Source of the DNA: Kocuria flava
Lineage (GTDB): Bacteria > Actinomycetota > Actinomycetes > Actinomycetales > Micrococcaceae
NCBI RefSeq assembly: GCF_001482365.1
Contig: NZ_CP013254.1
Span: 434,001-498,000 of the forward strand
Length of the DNA: 64,000 nt
Direction: 5' to 3'
The notes below the pieces were generated by a model, which was not told the origin of the DNA, searched no databases, and saw only the letters and a program-made list of their open reading frames with translations. The position numbers and the translations under genes were made by a program. This document shows positions 8,693 to 16,771 of the stretch, piece by piece; the stretch's first letter is position 1; every line of letters begins with the position of its first letter.

Positions 8693-9940
8693 GTGGACAT
8701 CAACCTCGTGCTGGCGCTGTTCGCCGGGCTGATCCTGGCGCTCTCGGCGTTCTCGGCCCTGCTGCAGCGGCTGAGCCTGCCGGGACCGGTGCTCGCCCTG
8801 GCCTTCGGGGTGCTGATCGGCCCCTACGCCACCGGGCTGCTGCGGATCGAGGACTTCGGCGTGCCCACCGGCACGCTGCTGGAGCAGGCCGCGCGGATCA
8901 CCCTGGGGATGGGCCTGGCCGGGGTGGCGCTGCGCCTGCCCCACGGGTACTGGCGGGCCGACGCCCGATGGATCGCCGTGATCATCGGCGCGGGCATGGT
9001 CCTGATGCTGGCCGTGGCCACCGGGGTCCTGTGGGGGCTGCTGGGGGTGCCGTTCGTGCTGGCGCTGCTGCTGGGCGCGATCATCACGCCCACCGACCCG
9101 GTGGTGACCACCCCCGTGGTGACCGGGTCCCTGGCGGAGCAGCGGATCCCGGAGCGGGTCCGCCACAACCTCTCGGCCGAGAGCGGCCTCAACGACGGGC
9201 TGGGCTACCTCTTCGTGATGCTCCCGGTGCTGCTGCTGACGGCCCCGGACCGGGCGTGGTCGGAGCTGCTCACCACGGTGCTGCTGTGGGAGGTCCTGGG
9301 CGCGGCGGTGTTCGGGGCCGTGGCCGGGTACCTGCTGGGGAGGCTGTTCGTGGCCGTGAAGGACCGGGGGCTCATGGAGGAGAGCTCCTACCTGGGCTTC
9401 CTCGTGCCACTGGGGCTGTTCGTGCTGGGCGCCGGCAAGCTGCTGGGCACCGACGCCGTGCTGGCCGTGTTCGTGGCCGCCGCCGTCTTCGGCCAGGTCA
9501 TCCCCCAGCGCGACGAGGAGCAGGAGGACAAGGTCGACGACGCGGTCAACCGCTTCTTCCTGCTGCCGGTCTTCGTGCTCATCGGCCTGTCCCTGCCCCT
9601 CGACGAGTGGGCGCGGCTGGGCTGGACGGCCCCCGTGGTCGTGCTCGCCGCGGTGCTGCTGCGCCGGCTGGTCGCCCTGTGGGTGCTGCGCCCGCTGCTG
9701 CGGGGCGTGCACGACCGCCCCGAGACGGCGTTCCTGAGCTGGTTCGGGCCCATCGGCGTCTCGGCGCTGTTCTACGCCACCCTGGCCGAGCGGCACACCG
9801 GCCACCACGAGATCTTCACCTGGACCACCCTGGCGATCACCGGGTCCGTGCTGGTCCACGGGCTCTCCACCGCTCCGCTCAGCGCCTGGCTGCAGAAGCG
9901 GGAACCGGAGCACAAGCAGAAGCAGGAGGCCGCCGCATGA
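8693..9940 (+). CDS. Na+(K+)/H+ antiporter, CPA1 family
   Basis: A 415-residue polytopic membrane antiporter. It has about 12 hydrophobic segments and the conserved ion-binding region ITPTDPVV followed by SAESGLNDG, where the paired acidic residues of cation/proton antiporters sit. It would exchange Na+ or K+ for H+ across the plasma membrane for pH and salt balance. The short hydrophilic tail (EPEHKQKQEAAA) lacks a regulatory RCK/TrkA domain. GTG start at 8693, with GGGAGAG upstream. Its stop overlaps a small ORF (ATGA) that leads into the next ion-channel gene. Ion preference cannot be read from sequence. Confidence 0.85.
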   Translation: MDINLVLALFAGLILALSAFSALLQRLSLPGPVLALAFGVLIGPYATGLLRIEDFGVPTGTLLEQAARITLGMGLAGVALRLPHGYWRADARWIAVIIGAGMVLMLAVATGVLWGLLGVPFVLALLLGAIITPTDPVVTTPVVTGSLAEQRIPERVRHNLSAESGLNDGLGYLFVMLPVLLLTAPDRAWSELLTTVLLWEVLGAAVFGAVAGYLLGRLFVAVKDRGLMEESSYLGFLVPLGLFVLGAGKLLGTDAVLAVFVAAAVFGQVIPQRDEEQEDKVDDAVNRFFLLPVFVLIGLSLPLDEWARLGWTAPVVVLAAVLLRRLVALWVLRPLLRGVHDRPETAFLSWFGPIGVSALFYATLAERHTGHHEIFTWTTLAITGSVLVHGLSTAPLSAWLQKREPEHKQKQEAAA

Positions 9941-10023
9941 CCCGCCGTCCTTCTCGCCGCGCCGGCGGCCGTTACGGCGACGGCTCCGCGCTCCGGGACG
10001 TGTGCGGGCGCGAGAACCTGTGA
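9937..10023 (+). CDS. possible 28-residue coupling ORF
   Basis: A short frame (MTRRPSRRAGG...) starts in an ATGA overlap with the antiporter stop and ends in a GTGA overlap with the start chosen for the next channel. It is Arg/Gly-rich and unlike any family I know. Both overlaps suit ribosome re-initiation, so it may serve as a translational bridge rather than encode a functional peptide. It could also be chance. Confidence 0.3.
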   Translation: MTRRPSRRAGGRYGDGSALRDVCGRENL

Positions 10024-10772
10024 GCCACGCGGCGCCGCCGGAGGAGCCGGCCGAGCAGCTGCGGGCCGCCGAGGCGCTGGCGGCCCGCCTGGACCGCCCC
10101 ATGGGGTTCCTCGGGATCCTGTTCCTCTTCGTGGTCCTGGGCCAGCTGCTGGTCACCGACCCGGGCTGGAGCCGCGCCCTGACGGTGCTCGGGTGGGTGT
10201 TCTGGGGGATCTTCGTCGCCGAGTTCGGGCTGCGGGCCTATCTCGCCGGGTTCCAGACCTCCTTCTGGCGGCACAACTGGTGGCAGGTGCTGTTCCTGCT
10301 GCTGCCGTTCCTGCGCTTCGTGCGCGCCCTGCAGGCCCTGCGCCTGGTCCGCCTCGCCCGGCTGAGCCGCCTGGCCCGCGCCGGGGGCATCGTCTCGGCG
10401 AGCGTGCGCGGGTCCCGCTCGGCCGGGCGGCTGCTGTCCAGCCGCATCGGGTGGCTCTCGGCCGTGACGGCCGTGGTCGTGCTGGCCGCGAGCCAGCTGC
10501 TCTACGCCTTCGAGGCGCACACCGACTACGGGACCGCCCTGCACGAGGCGGCCCTGGCCACCGTGACCGGCAGCGGCATCACCACCGACGACCCCTTCTC
10601 GAAGGTGCTCCAGGTGGTCCTGGCGGTCTACTCCGTGGCGGTCTTCGCGACCCTGGCCGGCTCCCTGGGCGCCTACTTCCTGCGCGACCAGGACCCCGCC
10701 GCGCGCCCGGACCCGCGAGCGCCCGGGTCACCCGGCGACGGCCCGGCCGGCGAGCGCGGCGACGGACGCTGA
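10020..10772 (+). CDS. voltage-gated-channel-like membrane protein with atypical pore
   Basis: A 250-residue membrane protein resembling voltage-gated cation channels. Hydrophobic helices lie at about 28-45, 52-72 and 80-95. An S4-like helix follows with basic residues at every third position (RFVRALQALRLVRLARLSRL). Helices near 145-165 and 195-220 flank a pore-loop-like segment, ATVTGSGITTDDPFSK. The usual K+ filter TVGYGD is missing; only TGSG is left. The start is uncertain: GTG at 10020 overlaps the preceding small ORF stop, while GTG at 10002 would add six residues; neither has a strong ribosome site. It is convergent with the lipoprotein gene. Confidence 0.65.
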   Translation: MSHAAPPEEPAEQLRAAEALAARLDRPMGFLGILFLFVVLGQLLVTDPGWSRALTVLGWVFWGIFVAEFGLRAYLAGFQTSFWRHNWWQVLFLLLPFLRFVRALQALRLVRLARLSRLARAGGIVSASVRGSRSAGRLLSSRIGWLSAVTAVVVLAASQLLYAFEAHTDYGTALHEAALATVTGSGITTDDPFSKVLQVVLAVYSVAVFATLAGSLGAYFLRDQDPAARPDPRAPGSPGDGPAGERGDGR

Positions 10773-10776
10773 CGCG

Positions 10777-11319
10777 CTATCCGCCGTCGTCGGCGCACGC
10801 GTCCGCGAGCCACCGGCGGAGCGAGCCCAGGGAGTCCTCGAGCGCCCGCCGGTCGAACCGGGCCCGCGGGCCGTCGGGGGCGGCGGTGGCGGACTGCCCG
10901 GCGGCCAGGTCCTCGCCGTAGGAGTCGACCGTCAGCTGGATGCGGGCCAGGTCCGCGACGAGCTCCTCGGGGGCGGCCTCGACCAGGTCCGCCACCTGGT
11001 CCTCGACCTGCTGCACGTCCTCGACCCGCCCGGTGACGGACAGGCTCGAGGGCAGCACCGAGAGCGTGAGCACGTGGTCGGCCACGGCGGCGCAGGCCTC
11101 CGCCCGGCCCCCGTAGCTGCCCCAGCGCCCGTCGGCCGGGGCCGTGGCCGTGGGGACGGGCGCCGACGACGACGGGCCCGGCGCGGCCCCGGTCCGCCCG
11201 GACCCGCCCGGCCCCGGGTCGGCGCAGCCGGCCAGCAGCAGGACGGCCGCGACCGGCACGGCCCACCGCCCGGTGCGGGCCGGGGCGCGCCGCGGTGTCG
11301 GCGTCGGGAACGGGTGCAT
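10777..11319 (-). CDS. putative lipoprotein of unknown function
   Basis: A 180-residue protein with a clear lipoprotein signal: basic N-terminus, hydrophobic AVPVAAVLLL and lipobox LAGC with the acylated Cys at residue 32. A Pro/Ser/Thr-rich linker leads to a roughly 110-residue mostly helical domain rich in Glu, Asp and Leu (VEDVQQVEDQVADLVEAAPEEL). I do not recognise the family. The ATG at 11319 was preferred, with GAGGAC upstream; an in-frame start at 11334 adds five residues. A TAGGCT -10 box lies about 45 bp upstream on the same strand. Confidence 0.65.
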   Translation of the reverse strand: MHPFPTPTPRRAPARTGRWAVPVAAVLLLAGCADPGPGGSGRTGAAPGPSSSAPVPTATAPADGRWGSYGGRAEACAAVADHVLTLSVLPSSLSVTGRVEDVQQVEDQVADLVEAAPEELVADLARIQLTVDSYGEDLAAGQSATAAPDGPRARFDRRALEDSLGSLRRWLADACADDGG

Positions 11320-11504
11320 GGTCGGGGTCCTCACCGGCGGGACGGGCTGCGGGTGCTGTCAGCCTAGGCGCCGCCGCCCGCCGGGGAACACCCCCGCGCC
11401 CGCCGGGACGCCCTCCGGGCCCGGAGGGCTTCGGTCCCCGGGGACGGGCCCCTATCCTGGGCGGGTCGGGGCGGGCCCGTGCCGCCCGGACGGGAGGAGG
11501 ACCC

Positions 11505-12161
11505 GTGCGCGTCGCCGTGCCGCTGCTGCGCGTCGCGGCCCTGACCGTGGCGGTCGCCGCCCTGGTCGCCCGCTCCCGCTGCGCCGTGGTGACCGGCACG
11601 TGCCTGGGCACGAACCTCTTCAGCTACTTCACGATCCACAGCACGGTCCTTCTCGTGCTGGCCCTGGTGCTCGCCCTGGTCCACCACGCCCTGCGCGGCG
11701 GCGAGCCCCCGTGGCTGACCGGGCTGCGGGCGCTGGCCACCACCTACGTGGTCGTCTCCGGGATCGTGTTCACCGTGATGCTGCTGAACGCGGAGCTGTT
11801 CGGCCACCTCTTCCTCGTGCCCCGGTCCTCGCAGGTGCTGCACTTCGTGCTGCCCGTCTACGCGCTGCTGGACTTCCTGGTGGGGCCGGGCCGGCACCGG
11901 CTGCGCCTGTCCACCGCGTGGGCGGCCATGGTCTACCCGGTGCTGTGGTCGCTCTACACCCTGGCCCGCGGGCGCCTGGTGGGCTGGTACCCCTACTTCT
12001 TCCTCGACCCGGACCGGGTCGGCGGCTACACCGCCGTGGGCGTCTACGCGCTGGGGGTCTCGGCCCTGATCGTCGTGGTGGCCGTGGGCGTCACCGCGGC
12101 CACCCGCCTGCCCGCCCCGGCCCCGGGGCGGGGCCTGCTCAGTCGAGCTCGACGACCGTGA
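11505..12161 (+). CDS. Pr6Pr family six-helix membrane protein
   Basis: A 218-residue integral membrane protein with six predicted helices, of the Pr6Pr (FAR-17a/AIG1-like) group. Conserved features include the N-terminal FSYFTIHST segment after the first helix, VVSGIVFTVMLLN, and the WSLYTLARG...GWYPYFFLDP motif before the last helix. The function of bacterial members is unknown; distant eukaryotic relatives are androgen-induced hydrolases. GTG at 11505 was chosen because a perfect GGAGGAGG sits 4 nt upstream; the open frame extends further but without a site. Its 3' end overlaps the convergent hypothetical gene by 23 bp. Confidence 0.75.
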   Translation: MRVAVPLLRVAALTVAVAALVARSRCAVVTGTCLGTNLFSYFTIHSTVLLVLALVLALVHHALRGGEPPWLTGLRALATTYVVVSGIVFTVMLLNAELFGHLFLVPRSSQVLHFVLPVYALLDFLVGPGRHRLRLSTAWAAMVYPVLWSLYTLARGRLVGWYPYFFLDPDRVGGYTAVGVYALGVSALIVVVAVGVTAATRLPAPAPGRGLLSRARRP

Positions 12162-12678
12162 TCGGCAGGGGCAGCTCCTCGGCGTCGAAGCTCGTCTGCG
12201 CGGAGTAGGGCTGGCCGGTCTCGTCGCGGCCGAAGCACATCGCGAGCACCTCGCCCGGGCTGGTGCCCAGCATCAGGGTCCAGTGCTGGCCGGCCCCGTC
12301 CACGGCGTGGGCCTGGTGGTCCATGTCCAGCTCGCCCTCGACGTCGGCGAAGCGCTCGCGGTAGGCGGCCAGCTCCTCGGGGGTGTGCAGCACCCCGGCC
12401 GAGACGACCGACTCCTCCCCCGCGCCCACGGCCGGGGCCACGGGGTAGGCCACCCGGAACGGCGGCTCGAGCACCGACAGCAGCTCCTTGGCCGGGGTGG
12501 CGTCGTCGCCCTTGAGCCAGATCCGCCCGGTGCCGTCGAGGAAGCCCTCGTACTCCTCGTCGTTGGGATAGAAGCACAGGAACCCCGAGCCCGGGATCCG
12601 CTGGGCCAGCCCCTCGAGGTCGGAGGCGCCGTCCACGGCGAAGTAGCGCATCAGGGGTTCCAGCGGCTCGGGCTCCAC
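12139..12678 (-). CDS. hypothetical cytoplasmic protein
   Basis: A 179-residue soluble acidic protein with no signal peptide, membrane helix or motif I recognise. Tryptophan and aromatic residues are spaced through the protein (FLCFYPNDEEYEGF, QHWTLMLGTSP), which suggests a folded alpha/beta domain. The start is GTG at 12678, with AAGGAGA seven nt upstream; the Met at residue 11 is a less likely start. A TAGCCT -10 box and a small GGAGGC/GCCTCC hairpin lie in its leader. The last 23 bp overlap the convergent Pr6Pr gene. Confidence 0.6.
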   Translation of the reverse strand: MEPEPLEPLMRYFAVDGASDLEGLAQRIPGSGFLCFYPNDEEYEGFLDGTGRIWLKGDDATPAKELLSVLEPPFRVAYPVAPAVGAGEESVVSAGVLHTPEELAAYRERFADVEGELDMDHQAHAVDGAGQHWTLMLGTSPGEVLAMCFGRDETGQPYSAQTSFDAEELPLPITVVELD

Positions 12679-12754
12679 GGGCAGGTCTCCTTGCGGTGGG
12701 GCCGTCGCGGGGGCGACGGCGGGGGGCGCGGAGGCGGTCGCCTCCGGACGCTCC

Positions 12755-12760
12755 AGGCTA
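12755..12760 (-). promoter_or_regulatory. -10 element for the hypothetical gene
   Basis: TAGCCT on the minus strand, about 77 bp before the GTG start at 12678. A short hairpin (12730-12745) lies in the leader between them. Confidence 0.35.
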
Positions 12761-12806
12761 CGCCGTCGTCCCCCGGCGCGGGGAACCGCAGCGGACCGCG
12801 GCCCCG

Positions 12807-13433
12807 TCACCGGTCGAGCCGCACGCTCAGCCGCGGCATCAGCGGCTGGACCAGCGGCCCGATGGCCAGGGCGTAGAGGACCGTGCCCAGCCCCACGGTG
12901 CCGCCGAGCAGCCAGCCGGCGAGCACCACGACCGCCTCGATGGAGGTGCGCACCACGCGCACGGAGCCCCCGGTGCGCCGCACCAGGCCGGTCATCAGCC
13001 CGTCGCGCGGGCCGGGCCCGAGGTGCACCCCGATGTACGCGGCGGTCGCCACGGCGTTGAGCGCCACCCCGCCGAGCACGGCCACCACCCGCAGCGGCAT
13101 CGCCTCGACCGGCGGGAGCAGGGCGAGGGTCGCGTCGAGCGCCAGCCCGACGACGACGGCGTTGGCGAGGGTGCCGATCCCGGGCCGTTCGCGCAGCGGG
13201 ATCCACAGCAGGAGCAGCAGGAGGCTGAGCCCGATCACGACCGTGCCCATGCTCAGCCCGAGCCGCCCGGCCAGGCCCTGGTGCAGGACGTCCCAGGGGA
13301 TCACGCCGAGCTGCGCGCGCACGAGCAGGCCCATGGAGAACCCGTAGAGCACCAGCCCGGCGAGCAGCTGCACCAGCCGCCGGGGCATCCTGCGCGAGGG
13401 CGTCGCCGCTCCCGCGCGGCGGCCGGCCCTCAC
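12807..13433 (-). CDS. YczE/YyaS/YitT family membrane protein
   Basis: A 208-residue integral membrane protein with five or six hydrophobic segments. It carries the family-typical N-terminal helix (LVLYGFSMGLLVRAQLGVIP) and the segment GVHLGPGPRDGLMTGL, characteristic of YczE-like proteins; their transport role is unproven. It starts at GTG 13433 in a GTGA overlap with the stop of the upstream XRE-cupin regulator, so the two are translationally coupled. In related genomes such pairs often consist of regulator and regulated exporter; here that link is inference. A Met 15 codons downstream is an alternative start. Confidence 0.8.
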   Translation of the reverse strand: MRAGRRAGAATPSRRMPRRLVQLLAGLVLYGFSMGLLVRAQLGVIPWDVLHQGLAGRLGLSMGTVVIGLSLLLLLLWIPLRERPGIGTLANAVVVGLALDATLALLPPVEAMPLRVVAVLGGVALNAVATAAYIGVHLGPGPRDGLMTGLVRRTGGSVRVVRTSIEAVVVLAGWLLGGTVGLGTVLYALAIGPLVQPLMPRLSVRLDR

Positions 13434-14044
13434 GGGCGCGGCCCGTTTCCCGGTCCGGGCGCCTCCCCGGGGTCGCCGGCGTGCAGGTGCGCGCGCTCGC
13501 CGTCGCGGTCGAAGATCGTGAGGATCTCGACCGGACCGCCGTGGGCGCCGATCGAGTGCGGGACCATGGTCGAGAACTGGGCGGCGTGGCCGGCCTCGAC
13601 GAGCAGGGTCCGCTCCCCCAGGTGCAGCCGGGCGGTGCCCGAGAGCACGGTGAACCACTCCCGGCCCGGGTGCACCGCGAGCCGGTCGCGGCCGGAGGGG
13701 TGCTCCTCGGTGAAGCGCATCTTCGCCACGGTCATCCCGTGCAGGTCCCGCTCCGGGGACAGCAGCCAGGTGGTCACCCCGCGGGCGTGCTCGGGCTCGG
13801 GCCGGATCACCACGTCCTCGTCCGCGGGGGACTCCACGAGCTCGTCGAGCGTGGTGCCCAGGGCCCGGGCGATGGGCACGAGCTGGTCCAGGGCGATCCG
13901 GCGGTGGCCGGTCTCGATCCGGCTCAGCGTCGAGGGACTGAGCCAGCAGCGGGCCGCGAGCGCGTCGAGGGACCAGCCCCGGGCCAGCCGCAGCCCGCGG
14001 ATGCGCCGGCGGATGACGGTGTCCAGCTCGATCTCCTGCGTCAT
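13430..14044 (-). CDS. XRE-family regulator with C-terminal cupin domain
   Basis: A 204-residue transcription factor. Residues about 12-66 form a helix-turn-helix of the XRE type (LDALAARCWLSPSTLSRIE). Residues about 105-190 form a cupin barrel that probably senses a small ligand (VHPGREWFTVLSGTARLHLG). This architecture is typical of metabolic repressors such as PuuR or of activators of efflux genes. It is co-translated with the downstream YczE-like membrane protein and diverges from a Zn alcohol dehydrogenase 179 bp away, so either may be its target. A TAGACT -10 box ends 7 nt before the ATG, implying a leaderless mRNA. Confidence 0.85.
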   Translation of the reverse strand: MTQEIELDTVIRRRIRGLRLARGWSLDALAARCWLSPSTLSRIETGHRRIALDQLVPIARALGTTLDELVESPADEDVVIRPEPEHARGVTTWLLSPERDLHGMTVAKMRFTEEHPSGRDRLAVHPGREWFTVLSGTARLHLGERTLLVEAGHAAQFSTMVPHSIGAHGGPVEILTIFDRDGERAHLHAGDPGEAPGPGNGPRP

Positions 14045-14051
14045 GGGCAAG

Positions 14052-14057
14052 AGTCTA
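14052..14057 (-). promoter_or_regulatory. leaderless -10 element for the XRE-cupin gene
   Basis: TAGACT on the minus strand with seven bases between it and the ATG at 14044; no ribosome binding site is visible, as expected for a leaderless message. Confidence 0.45.
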
Positions 14058-14223
14058 TGCTCCGGCAGCACGAACGGGAGCACCCGCCGACCGCACGTCA
14101 GGGGTTCCCGCGCTGCCGGGGCGCAGGGTTGACTGGGCACCGCATCGGGTGCGCCCCGCCGCGCTCCGGACCCCACCGCCCCGACCCCCGGGACGGACCC
14201 CATACCCGCGAGGAGCACTCGTC

Positions 14224-15249
14224 ATGCGTGGAGTCCTGCTGTACGCCCCCGGCGACGTCCGCGTCGAGGACCGCGAGGTCCCGGCGATCGTCGAGCCCAC
14301 CGACGCGATCCTGAAGGTCGCCGCCGCCTGCGTGTGCGGCTCCGACCTGTGGCCCTACCGCGGCCTCGAGGACGTCGACGGACCGGCCCCGATGGGCCAC
14401 GAGTACGTCGGCACCGTCGAGGAGGTCGGCGGCGCGGTGCACGGCGTGGCGGTCGGCGACTTCGTCGTCGGTTCCTTCTTCGCCTCGGACAACACCTGCG
14501 AGATCTGCCGGGCCGGCTACCAGACCCACTGCGTGCGCCGGCAGCCCGGGGCGGCCACCGGTGCCCAGTCGCAGTACGTGCGCGTCCCGCTGGCCGACGG
14601 CACGCTCGTGGCCACCCCCGGACAGCCCGGCCCGGAGCTGATCCCCTCGTTGCTGGCGGCCTCGGACGTGCTGGGCACCGGCTGGTTCGGCGCCGTGGCC
14701 GCCGAGGTGGGCCCCGGGAAGACCGTGGCCGTCGTCGGCGACGGCGCCGTCGGGCTGCTCGGCGTGCTCGCCGCGAAGCAGCTGGGCGCGGAGCGGATCA
14801 TCGTGTTCTCCCGCCACGCCGACCGGCAGGCCCTGGCCCGGGAGTTCGGCGCCACCGACGTCGTGGCGGAGCGCGGCGACGAGGGCGTGGCAAGGATCAA
14901 GGAACTCACCGGTGGGCTGGGGGCCCACTCGGTCATCGAGGCCGTCGGCACCCAGGAGTCGATGCTGCAGGCCATCCGGTCGACCCGCCCCGGCGGCCAC
15001 GTCGGCTACGTCGGGGTCTCCCACGACGTCTCGCTGCCCGGCCAGGAGCTGTTCTTCTCCGGCGTGCACCTGCACGGCGGTCCCGCGCCGGTGCGCCGGT
15101 TCCTGCCCGAGCTGATCCGGTTGATCTGGGAGCGGGAGATCGACCCGGGCAGGGTCTTCGACCTCACCCTGCCCCTCGAGCAGGCCGCCGAGGCCTACCG
15201 GGCCATGGACGAGCGCCGGGCGATCAAGGTCCTGCTCACCACCGACTGA
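14224..15249 (+). CDS. zinc-dependent alcohol dehydrogenase (MDR family)
   Basis: A 341-residue medium-chain dehydrogenase/reductase. The catalytic zinc region is seen at VCGSD (Cys38) and GHE (His59, Glu60). The structural-zinc lobe has only three cysteines (Cys-x2-Cys-x7-Cys), with Asp in place of the first. The Rossmann motif is VVGDGAVGLLG near residues 177-187. It oxidises an alcohol or reduces a carbonyl with NAD(P)H; the substrate is unknown. It has a GAGGAG site before ATG 14224 and is divergently transcribed from the XRE-cupin regulator, a likely controller (inference). Confidence 0.85.
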   Translation: MRGVLLYAPGDVRVEDREVPAIVEPTDAILKVAAACVCGSDLWPYRGLEDVDGPAPMGHEYVGTVEEVGGAVHGVAVGDFVVGSFFASDNTCEICRAGYQTHCVRRQPGAATGAQSQYVRVPLADGTLVATPGQPGPELIPSLLAASDVLGTGWFGAVAAEVGPGKTVAVVGDGAVGLLGVLAAKQLGAERIIVFSRHADRQALAREFGATDVVAERGDEGVARIKELTGGLGAHSVIEAVGTQESMLQAIRSTRPGGHVGYVGVSHDVSLPGQELFFSGVHLHGGPAPVRRFLPELIRLIWEREIDPGRVFDLTLPLEQAAEAYRAMDERRAIKVLLTTD

Positions 15250-15306
15250 GCTCGACCGGGCACCGCCATCCCTGGCGCAGGCCGGCGTCCCGCGGCCGTC
15301 CGCGGC

Positions 15307-16017
15307 TCAGGCCTTGCGCACGGTGAGGCCCACGTTGGGGCAGGACGCGGCGATCCGGGTGAGGGCGGCCTTCTCGGCGCTGTCGACCTTCAGGCCCCAG
15401 CGGATCTTCACCGCGACCCACTCCCCGACGTAGCCGCAGCGGTGGCGCGGCGGCATCCACTGCTCCGGGCCGCGGGCCTGCTTGGCGGAGTTCAGGGCGG
15501 AGGTCTGGGCGCTGAGCGTGCGGGAGTCGCCGAGGTCGTTGTAGAAGGCCACGCGCTTCGCCTTCGTCCAGTACCGGGCGCCGGAGCCCCAGGCCTCGTG
15601 GACGGGCACGGTGTGGTCGATCTGCACGGTGGTGGCCGAGGTGTGGGTCCGCCCGTCCCAGCTGGTGACCCAGCGCCCGCTCCGGACGGTGCACCGCTTG
15701 GCGGTGGTGAAGGTGAGGGACGCCCGGGTCTCGTTCTGCAGCACCTCGGCGCGGGTGTTCCGGCAGTCCCGGTCGGCGTCGTTCCAGGTCCCGAACTGCC
15801 GGTCGCGGTCGTAGCCGGCGTTGTTCTCCGCGGCCACGGGCAGGGACTTCACCGCGGTGCGCAACGGGGCGCTGTAGGTGGACGCCGCCTCGGCGGGCAC
15901 GGCGCCGCCGAGGAGCACCAGTCCCGCCACGACCGCGGAGGCGGCGGCCGCCCGGAGCGGGCCGGCGGGGGAACCGGCGGAGCGGGTGCGAGCAGGGGAC
16001 AGCAGTCCGAGGAACAT
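15307..16017 (-). CDS. secreted HNH family nuclease (DUF1524)
   Basis: A 236-residue exported protein. A signal peptide with Arg-rich start and a hydrophobic stretch (SAVVAGLVLLGG) ends near AEAAS, residue 45. The mature part carries the DUF1524/HNH-like nuclease core: QIDHTVPVHEAWGSGA around residues 131-146 supplies the DH pair, followed by NDLGDSRTLSAQTSALNSAK and a Cys-containing C-terminus. Four cysteines could form two disulfides. Such proteins are extracellular DNases in actinobacteria. GGAGG precedes the ATG. Upstream (16072-16095) lies an unusually AT-rich patch with repeated ATGCAAATGC. Confidence 0.8.
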   Translation of the reverse strand: MFLGLLSPARTRSAGSPAGPLRAAAASAVVAGLVLLGGAVPAEAASTYSAPLRTAVKSLPVAAENNAGYDRDRQFGTWNDADRDCRNTRAEVLQNETRASLTFTTAKRCTVRSGRWVTSWDGRTHTSATTVQIDHTVPVHEAWGSGARYWTKAKRVAFYNDLGDSRTLSAQTSALNSAKQARGPEQWMPPRHRCGYVGEWVAVKIRWGLKVDSAEKAALTRIAASCPNVGLTVRKA

Positions 16018-16152
16018 CGGGGGCCTCCAGGATGGGGGGTGGAGCGCCGTCGGGGGCGTACCCTCATCCTGGCATTACAAATGCAAATGCATGCACTGTG
16101 TCATGCTCGCACTTCTGGGGACAGTCTCCCGGCCGACGGCGGGCCCGTCCGC

Positions 16153-16650
16153 TCACAGCCCCTGCGGGCCGGGCACGTGCTCGAACACGAGGCTGGTCTG
16201 GGTCGCGGCCACGACCGGGTTCGAGGACAGGTGCTCGATCACGAACTGGCGGATGTGCTCGGTGTCGCGCACCCGGACGTGGATGAGGAAGTCGTCGACC
16301 CCGCCCAGGAAGAAGTACTGCGAGACCTCGGGGACCGTCTTCAGCGACTCCCCGAAGGCGGCCATCTGCTGCCGGGCCCCGGGACGCAGCCGCACGCTGA
16401 TGAGCGCCTCGATGGTCTGGCCCAGGGCCTTGGGCTCGACCTCGACCGTGAAGCGGCGGATCACCCCGGCCCGCTGCAGCGCCTTCGTCCGGGCCAGGCA
16501 CGTGGACGGCGCCACCCCGAGGGCCTCACTGAGGGCCTGATTGGTGGCCCGGGCGTTCTCGCGCAGCAGCCCGAGCAGGCGCAGGTCGAGGTCGTCGAGC
16601 TGGTGGGCCGGCCGCAGATCCTGCGGTGGACGCGGTGTGGGATGCGTCAC
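16153..16650 (-). CDS. Lrp/AsnC-family regulator, probably of ald
   Basis: A 165-residue feast/famine regulator: N-terminal winged helix-turn-helix (residues about 18-65, ARATNQALSEALGVAPSTCL) and C-terminal RAM/ligand domain (about 80-155) that binds amino acids and drives oligomerisation. It is divergent from the alanine dehydrogenase gene across 121 bp, the usual arrangement for AldR-type activators/repressors that respond to alanine. A CGGCA-TG-TGCCG inverted repeat lies between them. It shares the fold but little sequence with the second Lrp in the window (21957-22409). Confidence 0.88.
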   Translation of the reverse strand: MTHPTPRPPQDLRPAHQLDDLDLRLLGLLRENARATNQALSEALGVAPSTCLARTKALQRAGVIRRFTVEVEPKALGQTIEALISVRLRPGARQQMAAFGESLKTVPEVSQYFFLGGVDDFLIHVRVRDTEHIRQFVIEHLSSNPVVAATQTSLVFEHVPGPQGL

Positions 16651-16675
16651 ATTTCCTTCCGTTCTGCCGGTTCTG

Positions 16676-16687
16676 CGGCATGTGCCG
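16676..16687. promoter_or_regulatory. inverted repeat, candidate Lrp operator
   Basis: CGGCATGTGCCG, a perfect 5-bp inverted repeat with a 2-bp centre, in the lrp/ald divergent region, 26 bp from the lrp start and 84 bp from ald. Confidence 0.35.
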
Positions 16688-16771
16688 AATGATCTTCGAT
16701 TCTACTGCGTACCCGGGGAAGAAAGCGTAGGTTTTTCCCACCGAACCACCGTTTCTTCGGAAGGCCCCGCC

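Noticed and set aside
7256..10156. 966-codon minus-strand open frame across the antiporter
   Set aside because: Low-complexity Arg/Gln/Gly sequence antisense to the conserved antiporter. The phytase-like fragment at its left end lies in a different frame.
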